Shown: piece after piece, positions 7,696-17,552 of the stretch
Layout: each line of letters starts with the position of its first letter
Numbering within the stretch: position 1 is the stretch's first letter
Assembly (NCBI RefSeq): GCF_001730305.1
Contig: NZ_MIJY01000046.1
Span: forward strand, 1 to 64,000
Source of the DNA: Enterococcus termitis
GTDB lineage: Bacteria; Bacillota; Bacilli; Lactobacillales; Enterococcaceae
Length of the DNA: 64,000 bases
Reading direction: 5' to 3'
Translations under genes and position numbers: made by a program
Notes under the pieces: generated by a model
Told to the model about the DNA's origin: nothing
Database searches by the model: none
What the model saw: the letters and a program-made list of their open reading frames with translations, nothing else

Positions 7696-8985
7696 ATGAA
7701 GGAAAAATTGAACATCGGTTTACTTGGATTGGGGACAGTTGGCTCTGGTGTACCGACGATTTTACAAGAACATCAAGAAAAAATTTCTCAGGTGACAGGC
7801 ATGGAAATCTCTATTTCTAAAGCACTTGTACGTGACGAAGAAGAAAAAAGACGACAGGCTGAGAAATTTGATATTCAACTGACCACAAATATAGATGACA
7901 TTCTTAATGACGATGACATTCAAATCGTTGTTGAGTTGATCGGAAAAGTTGAACCTGCAAAAACCTTCATTACTAAAGCGCTGGAAAACGGCAAACATAT
8001 CGTTACAGCCAATAAAGATCTTTTAGCGCAGCATGGCAGTGAACTTGTTGCCTTGGCTCAAAAGAATCAGTGCGATTTATATTATGAAGCAAGTGTTGCT
8101 GGTGGCATTCCTATTTTGCGGACTATCGCAAATAGCTTAGCAGCAGACAATATTCAAAAAGTTTTAGGCATCGTCAACGGAACGACCAATTATATGCTGA
8201 CACAAATGGTCACAGAAAAAAAATCGTATGATCAGGCACTCAAAGAGGCACAAGAGCTTGGTTTTGCCGAATCAGATCCTACAAATGATGTAGACGGTAT
8301 TGATGCTGCTTACAAAATGGTCATTTTAAGTCAATTTGCGTTTGGCATGAATATTCATTTAGATCAAGTAGACACGCGGGGGATTCGTGGTCTGTCGCTA
8401 GATGATGTTGAAATGGCAGATCAGCTGGGTTATGAAGTAAAGCTGATTGGTTCTTCTGAAAACCGTTTAGGGAGCATTGCTGTAGAAGTAGGACCGATGT
8501 TGGTTGCAAAGTCTCATCCAATCGCTTCTGTTAGAAATGAATTTAATGCCGTCTTTATTGAAAGCTCGGGTGTTGGTGAGTCGATGTATTATGGACCAGG
8601 TGCTGGTGCAAAGCCGACAGCAACAAGTGTGGTCAGTGACATCATCACGATTGCTAAAAATATTCGTCTAGGCACGACAGGTCACATGTTTAATGCGTAT
8701 CAGCATGATACGAAGTTAGCGGACGATCAAGATACATCTGGCAACTATTATTTTTCAATCGGTGTACCTGACAGACAAGGTCAAATTTTGAAATTGACTC
8801 AAATCATGACAGAGGCAAATGTTAGCTTTGACCAATTAGTTCAGCAAAAATCAGACGGCACTAGAGCTAGGATCGTTGCGATCACACATACGATCACAAA
8901 AGCCCAAATGAAAGAAGTCATAAAAGAAATTGAAGCAGCCGATGATTTCGAACTATTAAACTCATTTAAAGTATTGGAGGACTAG
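7696..8985 (+). CDS. hom: Homoserine dehydrogenase
   Basis: 429 aa. It reduces aspartate semialdehyde to homoserine with NAD(P)H, at the branch to threonine and methionine. The N-terminal Rossmann motif is GLLGLGTVGSG. The catalytic middle domain includes VNGTTNYMLTQM and the downstream ESDPTNDVDGIDAAYK segment. A C-terminal ACT domain (about 350-429) is the usual site of threonine feedback. The ATG follows TGGAGGAAG. It is the first gene of hom-thrC-thrB, with thrC 3 bp downstream. Confidence 0.95.
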   Translation: MKEKLNIGLLGLGTVGSGVPTILQEHQEKISQVTGMEISISKALVRDEEEKRRQAEKFDIQLTTNIDDILNDDDIQIVVELIGKVEPAKTFITKALENGKHIVTANKDLLAQHGSELVALAQKNQCDLYYEASVAGGIPILRTIANSLAADNIQKVLGIVNGTTNYMLTQMVTEKKSYDQALKEAQELGFAESDPTNDVDGIDAAYKMVILSQFAFGMNIHLDQVDTRGIRGLSLDDVEMADQLGYEVKLIGSSENRLGSIAVEVGPMLVAKSHPIASVRNEFNAVFIESSGVGESMYYGPGAGAKPTATSVVSDIITIAKNIRLGTTGHMFNAYQHDTKLADDQDTSGNYYFSIGVPDRQGQILKLTQIMTEANVSFDQLVQQKSDGTRARIVAITHTITKAQMKEVIKEIEAADDFELLNSFKVLED

Positions 8986-8988
8986 AAA

Positions 8989-10047
8989 ATGTATGAAGGA
9001 TTATTAAAACAATATAAGGAATATTTACCGATTACTGAAAACACACCAATGATCTCCTTGGCAGAAGGGAATACACCGCTAATCCCTTTACATAGCTTGT
9101 CAAAGGAATTAGGAATCAATTTATACGGAAAATATGAAGGCTTGAATCCAACTGGCTCATTTAAAGACCGTGGTATGGTTATGGCAGTTGCCAAAGCAGT
9201 AGAAGAAGGGGCGAAAGCAATTGTTTGTGCCTCTACAGGTAATACTAGTGCTGCCGCTGCTGCTTACGCCACAAGAGCCGGAGTTAAAGCATATGTTGTG
9301 ATCCCGGATGGAAAAATCGCGATGGGCAAATTGGCACAGGCCATTATTTACGGAGCGGATATTATTTCGATTCCTGGAAACTTTGACGAAGCGTTGAAGG
9401 CGGTTCGTGATATCGCTAAAACAGAAGCTGTTGCTTTAGTGAATTCAGTAAACCCTTATCGTTTGGAAGGACAAAAAACAGCAGCCTTTGAAGTCTGCGA
9501 ACAACTTGGCCAAGCACCAGACGTATTGGCTATTCCAGTTGGAAACGCTGGGAATATTTCTGCCTATTGGAAAGGATTTAAAGAATGGCATGATTTAAAA
9601 GGAACAAGCTTACCGAGAATGCACGGCTTTGAAGCAGAAGGTGCTGCAGCGATTGTTAAAGGTGAGGCTATCGATCAACCAGAAACGATTGCAACAGCAA
9701 TTCGGATCGGAAATCCAGCCAGCTGGACACTAGCAGAAGCAGCAAGAGATGAGTCGAACGGACATATCGATGCAGTCACAGATGAAGAAATTCTAAATGC
9801 GTACCGCAAAGTTGCTGCACAAGATGGTGTGTTTGTCGAACCTGGATCTGCCGCTTCGTTAGCGGGAGTGATCCAACACGTGAAAAGTGGTAAAATCAAG
9901 CCTGGCGAAACAGTCGTAGCGGTCTTCACAGGAAATGGACTTAAAGATCCAGACACTGCGATCAATGCTACAGATGTCAAAATTTCTAAAATGAGTGACT
10001 TAGAAGAAATGCGTATGCATTTGCGTAACGGAGTGTCTGAACTATGA
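8989..10047 (+). CDS. thrC: Threonine synthase
   Basis: 352 aa PLP-dependent fold-type II enzyme that converts O-phosphohomoserine to threonine. The PLP lysine lies in [11 protein letters not shown], followed by the glycine/serine loop [15 protein letters not shown]. The length fits the short Bacillus-type threonine synthases. It sits between hom and thrB, 3 bp after hom and overlapping thrB by 4 bp (ATGA), so the three are translated as one unit. Confidence 0.95.
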   Translation: MYEGLLKQYKEYLPITENTPMISLAEGNTPLIPLHSLSKELGINLYGKYEGLNPTGSFKDRGMVMAVAKAVEEGAKAIVCASTGNTSAAAAAYATRAGVKAYVVIPDGKIAMGKLAQAIIYGADIISIPGNFDEALKAVRDIAKTEAVALVNSVNPYRLEGQKTAAFEVCEQLGQAPDVLAIPVGNAGNISAYWKGFKEWHDLKGTSLPRMHGFEAEGAAAIVKGEAIDQPETIATAIRIGNPASWTLAEAARDESNGHIDAVTDEEILNAYRKVAAQDGVFVEPGSAASLAGVIQHVKSGKIKPGETVVAVFTGNGLKDPDTAINATDVKISKMSDLEEMRMHLRNGVSEL

Positions 10048-10907
10048 AAATAAGAGTTCCCGCTACAAGTGCGAATCTGGGGCCTGGATTTGACTCCTGC
10101 GGTATTGCCTTATCTCAATATCTTAGTATTGAGGTGTTGGAAAATGCAGAGGAATGGAAAATCATTCACTCTTTAGGCGCAGATATTCCATCAGATAAAA
10201 CCAATCTGTTGCTGCAGACTGCACTAAAATTAGCGCCGAATCTTGCTCCAAAAGTTTTAAAAATGACTTCGGATATTCCATTAGCTAGAGGATTAGGCAG
10301 CAGTTCTAGTGTCATTGTTGCAGGAATTGAACTGGCGAATCGTTTAGGGAATCTGAATTTATCTCAAAAAGAAAAATTGAGAATTGCAACAGAGATCGAA
10401 GGTCACCCAGATAATGTTGCACCAGCGATTTGTGGAGACTTTGTCGTAGCTAGCTACGTGGATGGTGATGTTCATTACGTGAAACATCATTTTCCGATGT
10501 GTGATGTGATCGCCTATGTACCAGATGAGCACTTGCTGACTACAGAGAGCCGTAGTGTTCTGCCAAACACCATGCCGTACAAAGATGCAGTCAAAGCGAG
10601 CTCTATCGCAAATGTAATGATTGCCGCAATACTGAATGGTAATTTACCTTTAGCTGGATTGATGATGGAAGAAGATCGCTGGCATGAAGCCTACCGAAGA
10701 AAATTGGTTCCTCATTTAGATCAAATCCGTGAGCTAGGGCAAAAAATCGGAATTTATGGTGCTTTTTTAAGCGGTGCAGGACCAACCGTACTGATATTAA
10801 CTCCAGAGGAAAATACCAGTCAGATGGTCAAAGCACTCGAAAAAATGCCTAAATCGGCAACTATCAACGTTCTATCGATCGATCAAGAAGGCACACAAGT
10901 ATTTTAA
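10044..10907 (+). CDS. thrB: Homoserine kinase
   Basis: 287 aa GHMP kinase that phosphorylates homoserine with ATP. The N-terminal segment [19 protein letters not shown] and the ATP loop [12 protein letters not shown] are the family hallmarks, and the C-terminal [12 protein letters not shown] loop is present. The ATG overlaps the thrC stop codon. A strong terminator follows within 15 bp, so the operon ends here. Confidence 0.95.
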   Translation: MKIRVPATSANLGPGFDSCGIALSQYLSIEVLENAEEWKIIHSLGADIPSDKTNLLLQTALKLAPNLAPKVLKMTSDIPLARGLGSSSSVIVAGIELANRLGNLNLSQKEKLRIATEIEGHPDNVAPAICGDFVVASYVDGDVHYVKHHFPMCDVIAYVPDEHLLTTESRSVLPNTMPYKDAVKASSIANVMIAAILNGNLPLAGLMMEEDRWHEAYRRKLVPHLDQIRELGQKIGIYGAFLSGAGPTVLILTPEENTSQMVKALEKMPKSATINVLSIDQEGTQVF

Positions 10908-10921
10908 TCAGCAAAAAGAAG

Positions 10922-10972
10922 ACGAGCCAAAATCAACTCCTTTTTGGAATTGCTTTTGGCTCGTTGTTTATT
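10922..10972 (+). terminator. Terminator of the threonine operon
   Basis: An 11-bp stem ACGAGCCAAAA / TTTTGGCTCGT (10922-10932, 10954-10964) is followed by a T-rich tail. Confidence 0.85.
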
Positions 10973-10993
10973 TGCATTTAGAGTCCAAGGATG

Positions 10994-11094
10994 GGGCAGA
11001 AGTGCTTATTTCCGAAGGGATTGTTTCTGCTTCCACCTCTCATTCGGATTCTAAGTGACGTAGTTGTAACTCATAGCGTTATTTCTCAGTCACT
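10994..11094. repeat. Double-hairpin intergenic repeat, copy 1
   Basis: Two stem-loops in a row: GCAGAA / TTCTGC (10996-11001, 11035-11040), then AGTGAC / GTCACT (11054-11059, 11089-11094) whose inner stem carries the loop TCATAGC. A related pair with a different stem sequence but the same CGGATTnTAAGT lead-in and TCATAGA loop lies at about 55270-55381. It falls after the stop codon of the minus-strand kinase gene and may serve as its 3' structure. Confidence 0.6.
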
Positions 11095-11106
11095 GAATCT
11101 GTTGAA

Positions 11107-11961
11107 TTATTCAGGTGTCTCAGTTGCGTAATAACTATGATCTTCTAAATTTAAGGCATTTAGAATCATCGATGCTGTTTCTTCAATGGATAGGGAAGCG
11201 ACATTAATCACTTCACAGCCTATTTTTTGATAGAGGTCATTTGCAAACTCAAGCTCTTTTCTGATTTTCTCAATATCTGAATAAGAAGTATCAGCCGGCA
11301 ATCCATAGGTTCTCATTCGTTCTTTTCTGATGCCATTCAAAATATCAGGATCATTCGTTAGACCTACGATTTTTTTCGGATTTGTTTCCCATAGCTGTTT
11401 TGGTAGATGGGCTTCTGGAATTAACGGCAAGTTAGCAACTTTTAGATTTTTATTTGCTAAGAAAAGACTAAGCGGTGTTTTTGAAGTTCTGGACACCCCT
11501 AACAAAAGAACATCCGCTTCTAAAAAGCCGCGTGGGTCTTTTCCATCGTCATATTTAACAGCAAACTCCATTGCTTCGATTCGTTTGAAGTAGTTTTCGT
11601 TCAAATGATGTAAGGCACCTGGTTCTCGTGTAGGAGCGACTCCGGTCAATCGTTCGATTTCGGCAACTGGAGGTGTCAGTATATCAAAATGGTACATATC
11701 ATGTTCTTCAAAAAAATCATTCGCAATTTTTACTAAACGATCATTTACGATTGTATGTAAGACCATTGCATTTTCACGTTTAGCATCCTCTAAAGCTTTC
11801 TTCAACTTTTCTTCTTCTTTAGCAAAAGTACGTCTAAAAAGTGAAAAATCGACTGTTGGATATTGCGCCATCGAAGCTGCCGCAAGCTTTGAAGCTGTTT
11901 CTCCAGCAGAATCAGAGATTACAAAAATAGTTACACATTGTTTCTGTTCGTCATTAGTCAT
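11107..11961 (-). CDS. PPDK/PEP-synthase regulatory protein kinase-phosphorylase (DUF299)
   Basis: 284 aa. The family phosphorylates, and by phosphorolysis reactivates, pyruvate phosphate dikinase or PEP synthase. The P-loop-like GVSRTSKTPLS is at about residues 155-165, and the N-terminal IFVISDSAGETA is typical. It is divergent from zur with about 100 bp between the start codons. No dikinase gene is in the window, so the target cannot be named. Confidence 0.88.
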   Translation of the reverse strand: MTNDEQKQCVTIFVISDSAGETASKLAAASMAQYPTVDFSLFRRTFAKEEEKLKKALEDAKRENAMVLHTIVNDRLVKIANDFFEEHDMYHFDILTPPVAEIERLTGVAPTREPGALHHLNENYFKRIEAMEFAVKYDDGKDPRGFLEADVLLLGVSRTSKTPLSLFLANKNLKVANLPLIPEAHLPKQLWETNPKKIVGLTNDPDILNGIRKERMRTYGLPADTSYSDIEKIRKELEFANDLYQKIGCEVINVASLSIEETASMILNALNLEDHSYYATETPE

Positions 11962-12022
11962 AGTAGAATTCCTTTCTTGCTTTTTTGATGATTTTATTAT
12001 ACCATACCTACATAAATCTTAT

Positions 12023-12037
12023 TCGTAATGATTCTGA
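12023..12037. promoter_or_regulatory. Candidate Zur box upstream of zur
   Basis: TCGTAATGATTCTGA matches the bacillar Zur operator consensus TCGTAATnATTACGA at all but two fixed positions. It lies 22 bp before the zur start codon and downstream of a -10-like TATTAT/TATACC run, a natural place for autorepression. Confidence 0.55.
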
Positions 12038-12059
12038 TTTAATGATTGGAGGGAATGTT

Positions 12060-12488
12060 GTGTCACAATCAAATTCAAAAGTTGAACAATCTTTGACGGT
12101 GATGAAAAAACACGGGTTGAAATACACGAAAAAACGAGAAGCAATCATCACTTACTTGATTCGACGAAATCGATATATAACGGCCAGAGAAGTCTATGAG
12201 TTTATGAATAAAGAATACAAAGGGGTCAGCTATGACACGATCTATCGAAACCTACATGATTTTGAAATGCTGGATTTATTAGAAGCTACAGACTTAAACG
12301 GTGAAAAAAAATTCCGTTTTCATTGTTGTCAGGAAGTAGGGCATCATCATCATTTTATTTGTACAGTATGTGGAAAGACAAAGGAAATTCATATGTGTCC
12401 AATGGATTTTTTCAAAGAACAATTAAGTGGGTGTGAAATTGAAGGACATCGATTTGAAATCTTTGGTCGTTGTGAAGAGTGTCGGTGA
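12060..12488 (+). CDS. zur: Fur-family zinc regulator (Zur)
   Basis: 142 aa Fur-family repressor. The N-terminal winged helix contains KYTKKREAIITYLIRRNRY and YDTIYRNLHDFE. The metal-binding half has HHHHFICTVCGKT and the structural CxxC pair CTVC...CEEC. The start is GTG 12060 with GGAGG 7 bp upstream; an in-frame ATG at 11985 lies at or before the promoter. Zur is chosen over Fur and PerR because of its place beside rpsU, as recalled for E. faecalis, and because of the Zur-like box in its own leader. Confidence 0.78.
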   Translation: MSQSNSKVEQSLTVMKKHGLKYTKKREAIITYLIRRNRYITAREVYEFMNKEYKGVSYDTIYRNLHDFEMLDLLEATDLNGEKKFRFHCCQEVGHHHHFICTVCGKTKEIHMCPMDFFKEQLSGCEIEGHRFEIFGRCEECR

Positions 12489-12577
12489 TTTTTTTCAGTA
12501 AATTCCTTAAATAATACTGTCGTGTTTAAAAAAATAATCATTTTGCTACTTTTTCATATATTTTTTTTGTAGAAAGG

Positions 12578-12606
12578 TTGACGTTAAAATAACCTTTAGC
12601 TATAAT
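12578..12606 (+). promoter_or_regulatory. rpsU promoter
   Basis: TTGACG (12578-12583), a 17-bp spacer, and TATAAT (12601-12606). It gives an 80-90 nt leader with an A/T-rich imperfect hairpin (TTTTTAT...ATAAAAA). Confidence 0.8.
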
Positions 12607-12694
12607 ATAGAAAGAACGGTATTTTTATTTATGTATTAAACACTCATAAAAATAAAAAACGGTTACTTTTTAAGCTCGGAGGGAGGGAATTAAC

Positions 12695-12871
12695 ATGTCA
12701 AAAACTGTCGTTCGTAAAAACGAATCTCTTGACGATGCTCTTCGTCGCTTCAAACGTTCCGTTTCAAAAGCGGGTACTTTACAAGAATCACGTAAACGTG
12801 AATTCTACGAAAAACCAAGTGTAAAGCGTAAGAAAAAATCTGAAGCAGCTAGAAAACGTAAAAAATTCTAG
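12695..12871 (+). CDS. rpsU: Ribosomal protein S21
   Basis: 58 aa, highly basic, beginning [20 protein letters not shown] and ending in a lysine/arginine tail. S21 joins the small subunit near the anti-Shine-Dalgarno end of 16S rRNA. The ATG lies 6 bp after a very strong GGAGGGAGGG ribosome binding site. It is co-transcribed with yqeY, whose start is 25 bp downstream. Confidence 0.97.
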   Translation: MSKTVVRKNESLDDALRRFKRSVSKAGTLQESRKREFYEKPSVKRKKKSEAARKRKKF

Positions 12872-12896
12872 TTTTCGATGAATTGGAGTTGGTTGT

Positions 12897-13346
12897 ATGT
12901 CATTACTAACAACATTGAATGACGATATCAAAACAGCGATGAAGTCTAAAGATAAAGATACTTTATCTGTGCTACGCATGTTGAAAGCAGCCATTCAAAA
13001 CGAGCAGATTAAGGCGAACCGTGATTTGGACGGAGAAGAAGAGTTGACTGTTTTATCTCGTGAGATGAAACAACGAAGAGACTCTTTGTCAGAGTTTGAA
13101 AAAGCGGGACGTGTTGATCTTGCTGACAAAGTAAAAATCGAAATCGCAATTGTTGAAAAATATATGCCGAAGCAGCTTTCTGACGAAGAGATTCGTCAAA
13201 TTGTCACTACGGCAATTGATCAGACTGGAGCTACTTCACCAAAGGAATTTGGTAAAGTAATGGCAGCTGTGATGCCAGCAGTAAAAGGCAAGGCAGACGG
13301 CAATCAAGTCAATGCAATTGTAAAAGAATTACTACAAGAGAAATAG
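12897..13346 (+). CDS. YqeY/GatB-like tRNA-amidotransferase-related protein
   Basis: 149 aa alpha-helical protein of the GatB_YqeY family. The C-terminal half resembles the tail domain of GatB, which contacts tRNA in Asp/Glu-tRNA amidotransferase (KEFGKVMAAVMPAVKGKADG is typical). Its cellular role is unproven. It is second in the rpsU-yqeY operon and is followed by a terminator. Confidence 0.88.
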   Translation: MSLLTTLNDDIKTAMKSKDKDTLSVLRMLKAAIQNEQIKANRDLDGEEELTVLSREMKQRRDSLSEFEKAGRVDLADKVKIEIAIVEKYMPKQLSDEEIRQIVTTAIDQTGATSPKEFGKVMAAVMPAVKGKADGNQVNAIVKELLQEK

Positions 13347-13355
13347 TAGAGATAA

Positions 13356-13384
13356 AAAACCAGCGGATCTCCGTTGGTTTTTTT
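13356..13384 (+). terminator. Terminator of rpsU-yqeY
   Basis: AACCAGCGGA and the later CGTTGGTT form a compact stem flanked by A6 and T8, within 12 bp of the yqeY stop codon. Confidence 0.9.
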
Positions 13385-13435
13385 GTCCTAATGTACATAT
13401 CAAAGTGATGACTTCTTTTTAATAAATAAATTGTG

Positions 13436-13444
13436 TGGTATGAT
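13436..13444 (+). promoter_or_regulatory. Extended -10 promoter for phoH and downstream genes
   Basis: TGGTATGAT is an extended -10 box 37 bp before the phoH start; no good -35 was seen. It would drive the tightly packed phoH-pgpH-ybeY-dgk-era run. Confidence 0.5.
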
Positions 13445-13480
13445 TGTAAAGAATGACAAAATAAAGGAGATGGGCGTTTT

Positions 13481-14449
13481 TTGACAGAAAATCAGTCGAT
13501 ATCATTAGAAATAAAATTAAATGATTCTGATGATGTGAGTATGCTTTTAGGAACCCATGATAAACATATAAAATATTTAGAAGACAATTCAACAACAACG
13601 ATTAATACTCGAGGAGAAACGATCCAGCTGATTGGTGAAGAAGCAGAAGTGCAATTGATTGCTTCTGTTTTACGTACATTACAAGTTTTGATTCAACGAG
13701 GAATCAAGATCAGTACGCCGGATGTCGTTTCTGCTTTAAAAATGGCTAGAAGTGGAGAACTAGATACTTTTGTTGCGATGTACGAAGAAGAGATTCTTAA
13801 AGATCATCATGGTCGTGCTATTCGTATCAAGAATGTTGGACAAAAAAACTATGTCGACGCGATCAGAAAGTACGACATTATTTTTGGAATTGGACCAGCA
13901 GGTACCGGCAAAACTTTTTTAGCAGTAGTAATGGCTATATCTGCATTAAAAAAAGGCGAAGTTCAAAAAATTATTTTAACACGTCCAGCGGTTGAGGCTG
14001 GCGAAAGTCTAGGCTTTTTACCAGGAGACTTAAAGGAAAAAGTTGATCCTTATTTACGTCCCGTGTATGATGCTTTGTATCAAGTTTTTGGCATGGATCA
14101 TACGAATCGTTTGATGGAGCGCGGCGTGATTGAAATCGCACCTTTAGCCTATATGAGAGGTCGGACGTTAGATGATGCGTTCGTCATTTTAGATGAAGCA
14201 CAAAATACAACTGTGGCTCAAATGAAGATGTTTTTAACTAGATTAGGCTTCAATTCGCGAATGATCGTGAATGGCGATACTAGTCAGATTGACTTACCTA
14301 AAGGTGTAACTAGCGGATTGGTCAATGCAGAAAAAACACTACGTTCAATTGAAAAAATTTCATTTGTTCATTTTGATGCAGGAGATGTTGTCAGACATCC
14401 TGTCGTAGCTCAGATCATTCGAGCTTATGAAAAAGAAAGCAAAAATTAG
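13481..14449 (+). CDS. phoH: PhoH-family ATPase (PhoL/YbeZ)
   Basis: 322 aa P-loop ATPase of unknown exact role, commonly paired with YbeY in ribosome and RNA quality control. Walker A is GPAGTGKT near residue 138 and Walker B is FVILDEAQN. The N-terminal 120 residues are the usual KH-like nucleic-acid-binding part. The start is TTG 13481 with AAAGGAG about 12 bp upstream. It lies two genes before ybeY. Confidence 0.9.
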   Translation: MTENQSISLEIKLNDSDDVSMLLGTHDKHIKYLEDNSTTTINTRGETIQLIGEEAEVQLIASVLRTLQVLIQRGIKISTPDVVSALKMARSGELDTFVAMYEEEILKDHHGRAIRIKNVGQKNYVDAIRKYDIIFGIGPAGTGKTFLAVVMAISALKKGEVQKIILTRPAVEAGESLGFLPGDLKEKVDPYLRPVYDALYQVFGMDHTNRLMERGVIEIAPLAYMRGRTLDDAFVILDEAQNTTVAQMKMFLTRLGFNSRMIVNGDTSQIDLPKGVTSGLVNAEKTLRSIEKISFVHFDAGDVVRHPVVAQIIRAYEKESKN

Positions 14450-14480
14450 ATTTAACCTGCGGAAAGGAGTGAGAATTCCG

Positions 14481-16679
14481 TTGAAGTATTCATTATTAAA
14501 ATTACGCGATAGATTAGGCAAAGCGTTTATACCGATCTTATTGCTGGTTTTTTCTTGTTTTTTATTTGTGATTATGTTTGGCAGTGTTCATCAGAAAAAA
14601 GTAGAAATCAAAGAAGGACAGCTTGCTGAAAATACGATTCGTGCAAATAAAAACGTAGAAAATACTTATGAAACAGAACAAAAGAAAAAATTAGCTGCAG
14701 AGGCTGTGACTCCTGAATATATATACCAAGAGGAAACGGCGGATGTTCAGCATAAACGAATTGAAAAACTATTCAAGCTGATTACCACTGCAAATGAAAA
14801 AACTGAAAAAGAGTACCAAGATAAAAAGGCGAAAGCCAAAAAAGATGAAAGTATTCCTAAGCCGACAGTGGAAGAAAGAGTTGCCAATCTGAAGGCTCAG
14901 TTTGAGCAGCTAGATCAAGATGAAGTCGCTTTTTATCAGAAATTTCCGAATGTGTTTTACCAAAACATTTTCTCTCTGGAGCCAGCTCAAATCCAGCAAG
15001 TAAAAACGGAGAGTTTAAAGATAATTGATGATAAAATGAAAGATCATGTTCGAGAGGCCGACTTAGATAGTGTTCGCCAAAACGCAATAGAAAAAATTCA
15101 GTTTCTTGATGTGACAGGTGTGATGCAGCAAGAAATCCGTTATCTTGTTAATGAAGGTATCGTAGCGAATGATTTTGCCAATGACAAGAAAACGAAAGAG
15201 CTGCGCCAAAATGCGATGGATGCTATTCCGCCTTCAATGATCTACCAAGGTGAGATCATTGTTCGTGAAGGCACTCAAATCGATAGTAAAGCGATGGAAA
15301 AGTTGGAGCTTTTAGGCATGACGAATCAGAGTACTTCTGTTTTCCCAATGGTTGCTTTAGCTCTAGCGATTGTTTTACAAGTTCTTGTATTGATCTTTTT
15401 TACAAAGCAAGTAACAGAAGAAGGGAAACGTCGGCACTTTATTTTATTTTACGTGGGAGCCATGTCTTTAAGTGTCCTCCTTATGAAGTTTTTCCAAATT
15501 TTTCAAACAGAACAATTGGCGTATGTGTCATTGTTTTTCCCAGCAGCTTTTACGCCGTTGGTATTGAACTATTTTGTTAATCGCAGAGCTGGAATCCTTG
15601 CAGCGGTTTTCCAAGTTATCTTTGCTTTGTTTGTTTTCTATCATTCTATAGGTACCAACTCATTGACGATCATTCTTGTCAGTTATCTGTTTTCTGGATT
15701 GCTTGCAACAGTGGTTAAACGAACACGAATCAGTGAACAGGGAATGACTGCCGTTTTCTGGGTAATTATTTTTCCAATCTGTTTAGATGTTGTTTTAATC
15801 GTGTATCAAGGGATGAGTTTATTTGATGGAAAATCATGGACAATGATGATTTGTGCCCTTGCTGGAACAGTCTTGTCATTTCTTGCAACAATGGGGCTGC
15901 ATCCGTATATCGAACTACTTGTCACTGATGATAGTATGATCATCTTGAATGAACTGAGCAATCCGAATCATCCCTTGTTGAAACGTTTATTGGAAGAAGC
16001 ACCTGGCACCTATCATCATAGCATGATGGTTGCGAGTTTAAGTGCAAATGCGGTTGCTGAAATCGGCGGTCGATCTTTACTGACGCGTGTGGCTTGTTAC
16101 TATCATGATATTGGTAAAGTTAAACATGCAAATTTCTTCGTAGAGAATTTACCCGCTGGTGCAGAAAATCCGCATAATTTTCTATTGCCGGAAGACAGCA
16201 AGCAGATTATTTTTGGCCATGTTATTGATGGGGCAAAGATTTTAGAAGAGTATCATATGCCGGAAATGGTGATCGATATTTGTCGTCAGCATCATGGAAC
16301 TACGTTGATGAAATTTTTCTATGTCAAAGCTAAAGAACGTAATCCAGAGATCGAAGAACGTGATTTCAGATATCCTGGCCCTAAACCGCAAACAAGAGAA
16401 GCTGGCATTGTGAGTATTGCAGATACGTGTGAAGCAGCTGTACGTGCGATGGATCATCCAACAAATGATAAAATTCAAGAGTTTGTGCATAATGTGATTC
16501 AAGATAGAATTTCTGATGGTCAATTAGATGATTGCGGCTTAACGATGAAGGAAATCAGAATGGTTGAAAAATCTTTAGTGAATGGTCTATGCAGCACCTT
16601 CCATTCAAGAATCAAATACCCAAAAATGAAATCAGAAGCTGAGAAAATGAAAGACGAACAAGAAAAGAGAGATGACTAA
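14481..16679 (+). CDS. pgpH: Cyclic-di-AMP phosphodiesterase, 7TM-HD family (PgpH)
   Basis: 732 aa. One N-terminal membrane helix is followed by a large extracellular domain (about 45-290), seven membrane segments (about 295-490) and a cytoplasmic HD domain with [13 protein letters not shown] and YYHDIGK. Family members hydrolyse c-di-AMP and so affect potassium balance and wall stress. TTG 14481 follows GGAAAGGAG; an ATG at 14427, inside phoH, would add 18 residues. It ends TAATG, overlapping the ybeY start. Confidence 0.92.
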   Translation: MKYSLLKLRDRLGKAFIPILLLVFSCFLFVIMFGSVHQKKVEIKEGQLAENTIRANKNVENTYETEQKKKLAAEAVTPEYIYQEETADVQHKRIEKLFKLITTANEKTEKEYQDKKAKAKKDESIPKPTVEERVANLKAQFEQLDQDEVAFYQKFPNVFYQNIFSLEPAQIQQVKTESLKIIDDKMKDHVREADLDSVRQNAIEKIQFLDVTGVMQQEIRYLVNEGIVANDFANDKKTKELRQNAMDAIPPSMIYQGEIIVREGTQIDSKAMEKLELLGMTNQSTSVFPMVALALAIVLQVLVLIFFTKQVTEEGKRRHFILFYVGAMSLSVLLMKFFQIFQTEQLAYVSLFFPAAFTPLVLNYFVNRRAGILAAVFQVIFALFVFYHSIGTNSLTIILVSYLFSGLLATVVKRTRISEQGMTAVFWVIIFPICLDVVLIVYQGMSLFDGKSWTMMICALAGTVLSFLATMGLHPYIELLVTDDSMIILNELSNPNHPLLKRLLEEAPGTYHHSMMVASLSANAVAEIGGRSLLTRVACYYHDIGKVKHANFFVENLPAGAENPHNFLLPEDSKQIIFGHVIDGAKILEEYHMPEMVIDICRQHHGTTLMKFFYVKAKERNPEIEERDFRYPGPKPQTREAGIVSIADTCEAAVRAMDHPTNDKIQEFVHNVIQDRISDGQLDDCGLTMKEIRMVEKSLVNGLCSTFHSRIKYPKMKSEAEKMKDEQEKRDD

Positions 16680-17155
16680 TGGATATAACATTCATTGATG
16701 AGACGACTAAACTATCCGCAGATAATTTAAAGGAAGTCGAAAATTTGCTGCAGTTTGCAGCAGATTTTCTGAAGATATCAGAAGATACGGAGCTTTCGGT
16801 GACCTTTATGGACAATGCTGGGATCCAAGTGATCAACAGAGACTATAGAGGAAAAGATGTGCCGACGGATGTGATCAGTTTTGCGCTGGAAGAAGAAGGA
16901 GAAGATGAGCTTCCAATCATTTTTGATGAGGATGAAGAAATATTTCCTAGAAATTTAGGAGATCTCATGATATCGACTGAACGAGCGGCAGAACAGGCAG
17001 AAGAATATGGTCATACATTTGAAAGAGAATTAGGTTTCTTAGCTGTGCATGGTTTTTTACATTTGAATGGCTATGATCATATGGAACCAGAAGATGAGAA
17101 GGAAATGTTTGGTTTACAGAAAGAGATTTTAGATGCCTATGGACTCAAAAGATAA
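16679..17155 (+). CDS. ybeY: Endoribonuclease / 16S rRNA maturation factor YbeY
   Basis: 158 aa. The zinc site [11 protein letters not shown] (H-x3-H-x5-H) is intact. YbeY takes part in 16S 3'-end maturation and 70S quality control. It overlaps pgpH by one base and the dgk gene by 23 bp, so the genes are translationally coupled. Confidence 0.95.
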   Translation: MDITFIDETTKLSADNLKEVENLLQFAADFLKISEDTELSVTFMDNAGIQVINRDYRGKDVPTDVISFALEEEGEDELPIIFDEDEEIFPRNLGDLMISTERAAEQAEEYGHTFERELGFLAVHGFLHLNGYDHMEPEDEKEMFGLQKEILDAYGLKR

Positions 17156-17540
17156 GCAAACAGGAAAAAACAAACACTTTATTGCTTCGTTAGAATTTGC
17201 TCTGCAAGGAATTCGAACAGTTTTTAAAGAAGAGCGCAATATGCGGACACATGTGGTTATGGGGTTCTTAGCTATTGTGCTGGGCTTTGTTTTTCGATTG
17301 ACGATAGCTGAATGGTTATGGTTGCTGTTGGCCATTTTTCTTGTATTGGTGGTCGAGATCATCAACACTGTTTTTGAAAATGTGGTAGATATGTTTACTG
17401 ATTTTCATTTTCATCCAATTGGAAAAAAGATAAAAGATATGGCAGCTGGCGCAGTTCTTTTGACTAGCGGTTTTGCTGTTGTTGTGGGACTGCTCTTGTT
17501 TGTTCCTAAAATTTGGCAGCTAATAAAAGACTTTTTATAG
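17133..17540 (+). CDS. dgkA: Diacylglycerol/undecaprenol kinase
   Basis: 135 aa membrane enzyme with three membrane helices. The family signature [13 protein letters not shown], with the catalytic glutamates, is at about residues 70-82. In Gram-positive bacteria it mainly phosphorylates undecaprenol, recycling the wall lipid carrier. The start lies inside ybeY; ATG 17139 is an alternative. It is 12 bp before era, the order common in Firmicutes. Confidence 0.92.
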   Translation: MPMDSKDKQTGKNKHFIASLEFALQGIRTVFKEERNMRTHVVMGFLAIVLGFVFRLTIAEWLWLLLAIFLVLVVEIINTVFENVVDMFTDFHFHPIGKKIKDMAAGAVLLTSGFAVVVGLLLFVPKIWQLIKDFL

Positions 17541-17552
17541 AGGAGAGAAACG

